Shown: piece by piece, positions 1 through 10,200 of the stretch
Position numbering within the stretch: the stretch's first letter is position 1
Layout of the letters: each line of letters opens with the position of its first letter
Assembly: GCF_001949145.1 (NCBI RefSeq)
Contig: NW_019091430.1
Coordinates: 461,181 to 525,180, forward strand
Direction: 5' to 3'
DNA from: Acanthaster planci
Lineage: Eukaryota; Echinodermata; Asteroidea; Valvatida; Acanthasteridae
Length of the DNA: 64,000 bases
Program-made: the position numbers and the translations under genes
Notes under the pieces: generated by a model
Seen by the model: the letters and a program-made list of their open reading frames with translations, nothing else
Told to the model about the DNA's origin: nothing
The model's database searches: none

Positions 1-63
1 ATGAAAGCCCTGAGCTCAAATTTGAATGCCGTTTTGGTTGTATCAAGAAGAGATGAAAATATT
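1..63 (+). CDS. Possible N-terminal synaptojanin exon fragment at window edge
   Basis: The window begins with an open frame reading about 21 residues that include VLVVSRRDENI, then a GTATGA donor-like site at 64. Synaptojanins have a similar stretch near residue 20 (a hydrophobic strand, then basic and acidic residues before the FES motif). The exon that should follow (FES-x-A-V-A-V-L to the LRL-N-G region) was not found between 64 and 955. The fragment could be real with a missing or collapsed exon, or chance. The exon probably starts upstream of the window. Confidence 0.4.
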
Positions 64-113
64 GTATGAATTTAATTAAAAGTGCCTTGTATGAATTTAA
101 TTAAAAGTGCCTT
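64..113 (+). repeat. 25-bp direct duplication
   Basis: Two exact adjacent copies of a 25-bp unit that begins GTATGAATTTAATT occupy 64 to 88 and 89 to 113. The unit starts exactly at the putative splice donor after position 63, so a donor-like GTATGA occurs twice. Confidence 0.9.
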
Positions 114-955
114 TCTGTTGTTCATTCTTTGACGGAATCCGTCAATAGGCCCAGGGTAAAATACCACTTTCAAATAAAACATTACAAGGGGATGGAGGGT
201 TTTTCTAATTCAATTCATCCCTCGTAATTTTTGGCTAGTCCACGGGAAACCCCCAATATCTGTATTTAAATTTGACGCAAATGCAAAATATGACCTAGTT
301 GCTTGTTCCAGTGACAACATTTACAAACTCTGAAAAATCATTTCTCCCAATTTACGATAAACAAATCGCACTTACAGCGTCATACGTCGATATTCATTTA
401 ATTTAGACTTCATCTTATGAAGAGCAACCCCAATCACCGGTTATACTAGCTTAGCAAAAAATCCTCTAAAAATAAATTCGTCTTTGGAAAAGCCTTGCAG
501 AAAGGATTGATTGACAGCTCATTAATCATGGTACTGGTTTCTTAACTGTGGCCGAAGTCTTTNTTTCATTTTGTTTTCAAGTTTCACGCTGTGCCGTCTC
601 TCATTAAATCGCACTTAACGCGATAACCATCGACCGGTACAACTTAACTTCGCACAATGTTTGTGGACCGTAAATTCACGTGTGGAGCCAAACGCGTCAA
701 TCGCGCAAAGCATAGGATACTCATTGTGTCGCACCATGCGTAGTGCACTTTGTGCCGAAACGCGTTAAACGCGATAAGCATACAACTCCCCAGCATTTTC
801 GAAATTCAACCATGTTTTGTTTATCGCGATAAAAAGGCCTCATCGCGTCAATCGCAACATTCCACTTCCTTTCGATTTTAACTGTACGTTGTACATGTAA
901 TGCAGGTGCAAATGTATCAAATTCTTCTTTCAATGTATAATTTCTGACCTAACAG
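114..955. other. Non-coding stretch with assembly N and CpG-rich short words
   Basis: No exon recognised. A single undetermined base lies at 563. From about 600 to 860 short CpG words recur (ACGCGATAA, CGCGTCAATCGCG, ATCGCGATAA), which is unlike the surrounding AT-rich DNA and suggests a degenerate repeat or a mobile-element piece. The end is the acceptor of the exon at 956 (CTAACAG). Confidence 0.6.
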
Positions 956-1229
956 GGGAGCAGACTATCCTGTACCTAGTCATTGTCACTGGATGTGTCT
1001 CTGTCGGCAAGGTTGCATCATCAGAAATCTTCCGCATCACAGCAACATCTTTTATTTCACTGCGCCATGATCCGGGTGATGAGGAACGAATCACTGAAGT
1101 CCGAAAGCTTCTGAGTTCTGGCACCTTCTACTTTGTCTGGTCCAGTTCCTCTCAGCAGCCTCAGTTTGACCTGAGTCTGTGTGCTCAGCGCCAGAATCAG
1201 GATCACTCAACAGATAACAGATTTTTCTG
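956..1229 (+). CDS. SYNJ: Synaptojanin exon: Sac domain, N-terminal part
   Basis: Acceptor CTAACAG ends at 955 and donor GTAATT starts at 1230. Two bases complete a glycine codon, then residues 1 to 90 follow, including [14 protein letters not shown] and TDNRFFW, both typical of the Sac N-terminal fold. The last tryptophan is split (TG|G) and completed by the exon at 6501. Confidence 0.95.
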
Positions 1230-4200
1230 GTAATTTAAGCTCTATGTTCCTTGTACAGTGCATGGTGCTTAGAACTGCTTTTATACAATGTATGAATACA
1301 TACAGTACGTTGCATTTGAAAGTTAACGTTGCGAAAAGGAGTGGGAAAAAATGCAAAAGGAATTCACATTCGCATTTCACATTTTGACCATAACTTTTCC
1401 CCCCTGCAAATTTGCAGCAAATCGGATGGGAAAGGGGCAAACGATGTGCGAAAAGCTTGTGAAAATGGTGCAAATTTTTTGCGAACAAGGTGCGAAAGGT
1501 TCCGAAAATTATGTGGAAACTTGCGAAAACGATAATCATGGTGCAGTGAAATGCTCCACACTGGCCCCACGCACACGACTTTTATGCAGTGAAGAGTCCA
1601 TTATGCAGGCTGTGCTGCGCTTGGGGCCGGTCGGGGCCAACTCACCACGTGAAGTGTGCATGCAACGGGATCGCAAGCACATGCTCACTACGGCGAGCGG
1701 CGTCTGCATGGAGCAGTTGTTTTCTTGGATTACCATAAATAAACCCTCATCAATGTCAAAGAATAAATTTTTTAAAAGTTGTCTGGATTTTGAGTAATTC
1801 AACGGGAGTCCCCAATGAGTTATGAAGTCACAGAGCATATGAAATGTATGTATTACAACCAACTTACCTTGCTCTGCTGTGGCGACATGGATTATTTGCC
1901 CACTTTTATTTATTCTTGTGGTGTAGTTTGGCACACAAAATAATCAACATTGAGATGTATTGTGTTTCCGAAAGGTTTCTTTCAATAGAGAAATAAAATC
2001 AACTGCTTAAATTATAGGTTTATCTTCATGTAGCAAATCTCGTCTTTTCGTCGATTGTGTTTGGCATGAGAATGACATATCGGGCCTGTTTTCACTTTGG
2101 TTTTCTGGTGACATGTCACTTTGTGTGGTCACATGGTTATTGGGAAAAGTCAGCGATAGGACTGTCCATGAATGGGTATGCAGTGGCAGTCTGGATGTTG
2201 CGGTAGGTGTAGATGCAGTTTGTGTGCCACGATGCAGCATGCACAAGGTGGCAGTTTTTGAAGAGAGTTGGTGATTTTTTTGGTCGGCACCAGGCAAACG
2301 TCGAGATAACGGGATACAAGGCATTTATTCCGAATTTACGGTACGTACATCTGCCGATACAGGTAAACGTAATTCACATGCGTGTACATGACGACATGGG
2401 GATGCATGTACACGTACATGTATATGTACATGTGCACATGTTGAACGTCCATCCAAGTCAGTTTTACACTAGGCTGTGCGGTTATAATGCTTAATTCTGT
2501 TATGTCCCTTTGAGAGTACTGTAATGGGAATCTACTGTAATTCAGCTGTTCAGTGCTGGTCTCCGACCACCATAGCCAGCATTGATTTTGCCTGTTGCAT
2601 TGTATTTTGCTCATAACCGAAAAACATACTGCCTTGAAATTTTTGTCTTCCTCAAATAATCTTCTGGATGTTCCAGAGAATTAAAGTACTTTTGTCTCAG
2701 ACTGATTTTCATCCACTTTCCATATTCAGAGATGCGCATGTTTGAAACCACAGAGAACAAAAACTTCCTGATGTCTACATGTCCATGCACAAATACTACT
2801 TAAAGAAGGAAGCTTGCAAAATTATTTCCCCACTACCAGAGAAAATCTTTGAAAATCTATTCCCACTTGGGGGGAAATCTGTTAAAATATTTTCCCATTT
2901 GCGGGAAAATCTGTGAAAATATTTCCCACTTTTGGCACACTTTTTCACAATTTGTGAAATGAAAAGGAATTCCCTGGGAGAGAAAAAAATTGAAAAATTT
3001 TCCCATTTTGGTGTTAACTTTCAATCGCAATGTACTGTACATGTACATGTACGTTGATGAAAAATAAAATATATTTAAATAAATATATATGTACCTGTAT
3101 GTGACATGTAAGAGATACATGTACCTGTATGTGACATGTAAGAGATACATGTACCTGTATGTGACATGTAAGAGATACATGTATGTGACAGTCCCATGTC
3201 ATTTTACCCCCTCTCTCCCAGCAGCACTCAGCATTTATGGTTGCATTTTGCTCATTTTTCACTTGTTTTTGACAGTCTTTGAAAATTCTCAGCAATTCAC
3301 ATACAAAAAAGTGGCATTGCTGCAACACCTTTGTGAAAATATGGGGAAATCAGTGCAAAATCATTGGAAAATTATGCAAACGAGTGAAAAATGATGTAAA
3401 AATGCCATCCAGAGGCCAAGGTGAGAAGATTCAGTGCGCAAATATCTCTTTTCTGACCAAGAAAGACAATTTTCAAAACTAGAGGCCTTACAGCACAATA
3501 AATGAAAATAAAAGTTTAGTGTTTGTTTAAAGTGTTTAATCTGTCAATTTTTCTTTGTAACAATCAATTATTTGTGGCATTTGCAGCATGGCAAATTGAA
3601 TCTCACTTTGTCAAACTATATATTTCCTTTCATTTATTATATTCTATTCCAGGAGTAAAACCAGAACAACATCCATCAGAAATAAGACTATACATTAAGC
3701 AGATAAATGTAACATATTTAAAATTTGAAAAAAGCATTTAGCATTGGGGAACAATGGTAAAAGAAGATGATCGTTAAGGAGTCGTTGTGTGACAAGGCAT
3801 GGCTTTTTTTGACTGAATGTGAGAACATGTCCCAGATGCTGAATCAAGTGCAATAAGGGTGATTAATCATATGGAGTCCCACCAAGAGGTTACCATAGAG
3901 AGACCACTTTTACACAAACATGGCCGACAGCACCCATTGCAGTGTGAAAGTACATTACATTGTACATGTATTTCTTTCAATATATTAAAAACCACTTTGC
4001 CACTTGAAAAATCACACTTTTGCCAAATTCATTTAGTTGGTGAACTGATGAATCGTGGCCGTACAAACTGTCTGACATGTAAGGTGGAAAGCTTGCGGTA
4101 GCACCATGCAAGGATACGATCTCTTTTGTGTGTCTGTATGGTTCTAAAAAGAACCGTGAGGAACTCAACGTTTCGGACAGTATGCTCTGTGCGTCGTCAG

Positions 4201-7200
4201 GAGACTGAAAGATGCCGACAGAGAGGGGGCTTATAAGCTGACTGGGAGCACTGGAGTGTGGCGGATCCTTCTGTGTATTCAGGTGGAACAAGGATGCAGC
4301 TCGTTGATCCACCTGGGTACTGATGCATGTCAGTTGGTCATGGGCTATGGCGGGGGAAGGTTGCCTGGGTATAGGAGACCAGGGGGGCTAGGGTATAGAG
4401 GACCCATCAGACTGGGAGGCGAGCAAGGGCTGCCAGATGTCGCTGATGGAGAAGCGGATGTCTTGAGGCATGGTGGGGTGTTTGGAGATTTCCAGGGCTT
4501 CTCTAATGCATCTTAGGTACCACTGTTCAATGCTAGCGATGAGGTGGGCTTCTTCCCAGTTGATGGTGTGGTCTTTGGAGTGGGAATACTTGATGATGGC
4601 TGACTTCTCATAGTCCTCCTTCCTGCCATGGGCTTTGTGTTCTTTGATCCAGGTAGGGAGGTCCCTACCAGTCTCTCCGCTGTACACTTTGCCACATTGG
4701 CAGGGGATCTTGTACACACCTGGTCGGTGGTGTGGATCTTGCCTGTCCTTATGGGAAGTCGGCATCCCGTGGATCTTGAGGGTAGCTGTGTGGAACACCT
4801 TGATGTTGTGCTTGCTCAGGATACGTTGGATGTGGGAGGTACATCCTAGGTAGGGGAGAGTGACAGAACTAGGGCCTTATCTAGTTGGCTTTGGGTATAG
4901 AGGACCCTATGGCCGGAAAGGGGACTTGATCTTCGGTCTTGAGTCTTGATCTGCTTGGGCTGGTATCCGTTGCATTGGAGTGCCGTGGAGATGTGTACGT
5001 GCTCTTGGTCGCAGATGTTGTAGGCTCGGCGGATTAGGGCTCTGTTGACCGATGACTTGATCTTGGGGTGGTGGAAGGAGGCGCTGTTGAGATACCTGTC
5101 GGTGTGGGTGGGCTTGCGATAAACCCTCCGGGCAAGACTGCCATTCTCCCTTCTGGACACCTCAACATCAAGAAACAAAATGCTGCCATTCCTCTCTTGT
5201 TTCATGGTGAATTGGATGCTGCTGTGAAGTCCATTGAAGTGGTCCTAGAAGAGTTGAAGTTGGCCTTCCCGTGCTCCCAGATGACGAAGGTGTCATCCAC
5301 ATACCGGAGCCAGATCTTGGGGCGGTGGTCTGCTGTGGTGATGGCAGTCTGCTCAAACTCTTCCGTGAATGTCAGCCAGAACCAGGGAGATAGGGAATCC
5401 CATGGAGGTTCCAGCTGTTTGTTAATAGAATTTGTCGCGCCACTGGAAGTTGGCAGAATCGACACAGGTGGTGAGGAGGTCTTGAAGCTAGCTGGGGGTG
5501 AGGTCGGTGCGGTCCTTGAGGCTGGTGTCGGCTTGGAGTCAGTCCCTCACTATAGTGGTTGCGTCGGAGGTGGGAACGCAGGTGAAGAGCAACATGACAT
5601 CAAAGCTGACCATGATGTTGCCTGGCTGCAGCCGGAGGTCTTGGATGGTGGACGAGAATTCATCTGAGTTCTTGATGTGATGCTGGGTGTTACCAACTAG
5701 AGGGCGAAGGATCTTGGCCAGGTGTCTAGCAGTGTTGTAGGTGGGCCCTCCTCTAGAAGCGACAATGGGGCGTAGTGGGGTCTCCGTCTTGTGTATCTTG
5801 GGCTGGCTGAAGAATCTTGGGCATCTTGAGTTGGATGGACGTAACTGTCGGTACAGCTGTTCTGTGATGTTCCCAGAGCGGTGGAGGGAGAGAAGCTTCT
5901 GTTGTAGCTTCCTCTCAATGGCTGCTGTGGGTTCTCTCCAAAGTTCACGGTAGCTGCCGGCATTGAGAATATCCATGACCTTGTAATCATACTCAACCCG
6001 GTCCATGACCACCGTGGCGTTGCCCTTGTCAGCAAGGAGGATGTGGATAGATTTGTCTTGGCGGAGGGACTTGATGGCTGAACGGTCTTCTCTGGTTGCG
6101 TTGGGCTTGGGGTTCTTGTGTTTCCGGAGGGCTTGGCTGATGTCGAGGCGGATCTCATTGGCGGTGGTCTTGTCTAGGCGGCGGAGAGTGGGCTCAGTGG
6201 CTTGAATGATCTCTTCCTAGGGCAGGGACCAGGGAGTGAGCGCAAAGTTCAGGCTTAGGGCAAGACCTTTCTCCTCGCTAGAGGACCACAGTGTTGACCA
6301 CAGTGTCCTTAGTGTAGGACTCCTTGGACTTAAGGTGGGGCGGTACGGAGCATCTCATGGGGTTTGACGTCTGGGGGTGTAGGGATATAGAAGATCCCAT
6401 AGCCTGGGGTGGACTGCTGCTTTGGGTATTCTTGGGCCTAGTCATCTTCAGGATGGAACACTGGTACTGTATGTAAACTCTTATCTAATGTTTCTTACAG
6501 GAATCGAACCCTTCACTTGCATCTCCAGCGATACAACGTCAACTGTGAGGATTGGCTGTTGGTCATCATGTGTGGTGGTGTTGAGATTCGCACAATCTAC
6601 TGTGGCACACGACAGGCCAAGGCATGCCTGATATCAAGGCTCAGCTGTGAAAGAGCCGGCACGCGATTCAATGTTCGTGGAACCAATGACGATGGACAGG
6701 TGGCTAACTTCTGTGAAACTGAACAGGTACATGTACAGTATTATACATAATTCATTATTTTTACCTGTGTTATCATTGTCATTCTTAAAAATATCATTTT
6801 CATAGTGCTGCTTCTTTACTCAGTTGTACATTTTTGCACTAAATGTCATCATTGGTACAGTAGCAAGCCTCTGCTGTACCACATTTTATGTAAAATGAGT
6901 AGATTTGTTCAGGTTGTTGCAAAGCTGGGTAGTTTAAAACCTCAAAACTAAGTATTGTCATAGATATTAGACTGTGGAGAATCTGTGGTTGTACATAAAG
7001 CGTTTCCCAAAGATGATGATGGAGTTGGCCAAAAAATGAAGATAAAATCAAAAGCATGTACTGGTACCATTCCAGCCATCTACAGTAGTTCTAAATATGT
7101 ACTCTCACAATACATTGCTCCTCATTGCAATTGTTCTTATACTAATCTTGCATTCTGTAGCCAAGTGTAGGTACCGGGTACCTGTAGAACAGTGTGAAAG

Positions 7201-10200
7201 GGGGTAATTCCATAAACTTCTGGACTGTTCATTTCATTTTCTTGGACTTGTAGCTTACATTTGTTTACTTCATTTATTTATTTGCTGTCTTATTTTACAG
7301 GTTGGCTTCATCAGTTTTAAAACTGCTTTCCATGAAGACCCTGTTTCAATTTACATGATTTCAAATAAACATACATATGAAGAGTTAATAAAGCTTAAAT
7401 TAAAAGTATCAAAGCAGCAATACAGTCAAGTCTGTGAAACTATGTGCAAAATAATAGGTCATCCTAGAAGCAGAAACAAATCCAACGAAAATGAGAGCAG
7501 CGATCAGAAACATAACATTTCGAAAACCAAGTTCTAAATAAAAAATTTGCCGAAGTTACTCAGAGTGAGTTGCTTACAGTACATGTGTGCCCCACTAACA
7601 AAGCGAAAGGGGCGTTCTGCTTTAATTTGCCCTTCCTTGAGAGTGTGCTTAGACATGGCATACATACACTGTAGTGTAGACTTCGCAACAGAAGTCCACA
7701 TAATGTAAGGTGAGAAGACATTGTGAAGACTCATACCTGTACATTCACTTCAGAGGCATTTTGAGGTCAAAGTGAAGAGAAGTAGTCCAGAAAATCATCA
7801 AAATCCTAGCTACATGTACATGTAGAAGTGATCATACCGGTACATGTACATGTAGTTCGAGAAAAAAGAGCATTTCTCTTTCACGGAAGAAAGGAAAGCC
7901 CACACGTACATGTACCGGTAGTATGCAAAACAAGTGTATACAAACATTACATACATGTACACATGACTACATGTATGTACATATGTAGTGTGGACCCATG
8001 AACAAAATGAGGTCTACATACGAGTAATGCAGGTTGTGCAAACCTTGTATGGACTATAAAAGGTGTGCACAAGGTTTACCCCCCTTTCTGGAAAACAGAG
8101 TTTGAAGCACTGTTCTGATTAGCTCCCGTAACTACATGTACTCACTGGCCTGCAACCCTAAGAAGCCCATTGCATTTGGAACCAAAAGGCTAAGGGGCAA
8201 AGTCAACATGGCTAAAATAATAGAAATCTTGTTGGTGCAATAACTTAAGAGCTGCATGCCATATGGACTTCCAAGCGGAGTTGTGGATTGCTCTTAATAG
8301 TGGGCCCAAGAAGCTACCGGTAATTGGGTCATTCCACTATGTTGGAGCACAATTTGTGACGGTGTGCTTGTTACATGGGTAACTTTTACCACCTGTCATG
8401 ACCTGTAGAATAGGTCATTTACTCTGTAAAAGTAACACACACCTCTGTATTCAACCTTGCAAGATGTATAATTTTGAATCCACATGCATGGAAAAAGTTG
8501 TTTAATTTTACGGAACCCACGTAACAATGGACACCGTCACAAATTGTGCCCCAACCTCATGGAATGATCAAATTGCATTTAGTGCAGAAAGTTGAATGGT
8601 TGAGTCAAAATTGAAATCTTGTTTGTGATCACATTCAAAGTTCTGGGTTTGGGCATTGGTTTGGTGGGGCATTCTTGTTTTCTTTTAAACACTGTTTAAT
8701 TACACCTGTATGGCTTTGATGCCAAGGTGGTCACGGAATTAGTGAGATTGACTAGTAAGGGCAAGCCCTGTTTGACAGTCTTCATTTTGTGATTATCGGA
8801 TGACAGTTTTGGCTCACATACAGTAATTTCGTGCACATGTATGTTTCAACAGGTGATCTTCTTAGATGATGTGAACATCTCTTCATTTGTTCAGACTCGG
8901 GGGTCTGTGCCATTGTTCTGGGAACAGCCTGGGTTACAGGTTGGCTCACATCGCGTTAGAATGGCCAGGGGTTATGAGGCTTCGGCACCGGCCTTTGATA
9001 GGTAACATTTTCCTGGTTGCTGTATTTACTGCCACCCACCTTTATTAAACACAGTAATTTTCAAAATTTACATGTAAGCTGTGACTTCCTCATGTACATG
9101 CACATTGATTCTCGTGCTGAAAAATGTCTTTGTGGCTTATACTGCACAACCTCTGAAGGAAAAATTCAGTTACAAAAGCCACTCCCGACCAGGAGTACAG
9201 CGTACAGGTGGTGCAGTTTTCCTTGGTTGCTGTTTACGTTTACATCTGATATTTGCAACCAGAAAGAATAAAGGAAAAGTTGAGTTGTCCAGACTCCGAG
9301 TTAACGGAAGTCACTGAGTCGTGGAGTCGCAATACAGACACATGGAACTGTACTTGCTCTGTTGTGGTAATATTTTAGTGATTATTTTCCCGCTTTTTAT
9401 TCATTTTCATGGTGTCTTTCTTGCACACAATTGTTTTACTGGGGTTTATAAATTGTTGTTACCCAAAGGTTTCTTTTTACTGATAAATAAAAATCAACGA
9501 CTTAAATGGTATCCCTTCGTGTAGCAAATCTTTCGTCTTTTCACTGATCATGTTCAGCGTGACATGCCACAGAATTTTGAGTTCGTTTTCACTTGAGTTT
9601 CCTGATGACATCACTTCCTGTGGTCACGCAGTTATCAGAAGGAGTCAGCGATTGGATAGTCTTGGTTTCAAGACGTTAGTGCTTGATAGCGGACACCGTG
9701 CATAGTGTGCCCCCTAACGACTCATAATTAGACTGTGCGCCAGCTCGCACTAATGTCTTGGGAATCTTGCAGCAGTGTTTTAACTTGTTCTTTATTTTTC
9801 CCTTGGCTTTCCAAGGGAACCAATTAGCACTCGCTAAATTGCGTGCATAATAAATTTCGATGACCTGATACACCATTTTAAGGTCACATGCATCATGGCT
9901 GTCTACAGTCCCGTCAACATAGACACAACACAGACGTTTGTATGGAGTTAGCAAGGAGTAGGCCTAGGTCATGACAGAGGATGCTGTTCTTGGTGACCCA
10001 TAATCATGTACAATCAGTATGCCCTCCCCAGCTAACTAAAGCATCCTTGGAGACCGTGTAGACCTTCACCTTCGAGGACGGAGTACCCGGACTGCAAGTT
10101 GGTTGTCGTTTTTCTTGCTGCACGTGCAGGTTTAGGTGTCGCTTGTGTGAGTAATTTGGCCTCATCAGGCCCAGCATGCTCAATGTGAGTTGCAAAAAAA

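Larger units (their letters stand above)
4082..6430 (-). mobile_element. Penelope-like retroelement, degenerate
   Basis: Read on the minus strand (from 6430 down), conserved pieces appear in family order. First is an N-terminal region reading [12 protein letters not shown] and [12 protein letters not shown] (about 6290 to 6160). Next are reverse transcriptase fingers with [18 protein letters not shown] (about 5810 to 5760). The RT active site YVDDTF lies at 5286 to 5303. The thumb follows, with [12 protein letters not shown] and [19 protein letters not shown]. Last is a GIY-YIG endonuclease with [19 protein letters not shown] near 4664 to 4720. RT plus GIY-YIG is diagnostic of Penelope-like elements, known to move by target-primed reverse transcription. 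Several frameshifts and stops break the frame, so it is inactive. It sits inside a synaptojanin intron in antisense and ends about 70 bases before the next exon. Confidence 0.9.

Noticed and set aside
1351-1797. Plus-strand 148-codon frame
   Set aside because: Begins in a low-complexity dispersed repeat and lacks motifs, splice context or family similarity.
3091-3180. CRISPR array
   Set aside because: Adjacent identical 30-bp units without spacers, in an animal gene; it is a minisatellite. The same holds for 45535 and 56461.
5068-5667. Plus-strand 199-codon frame
   Set aside because: Antisense of the Penelope-like reverse transcriptase. The minus strand carries the recognisable motifs.
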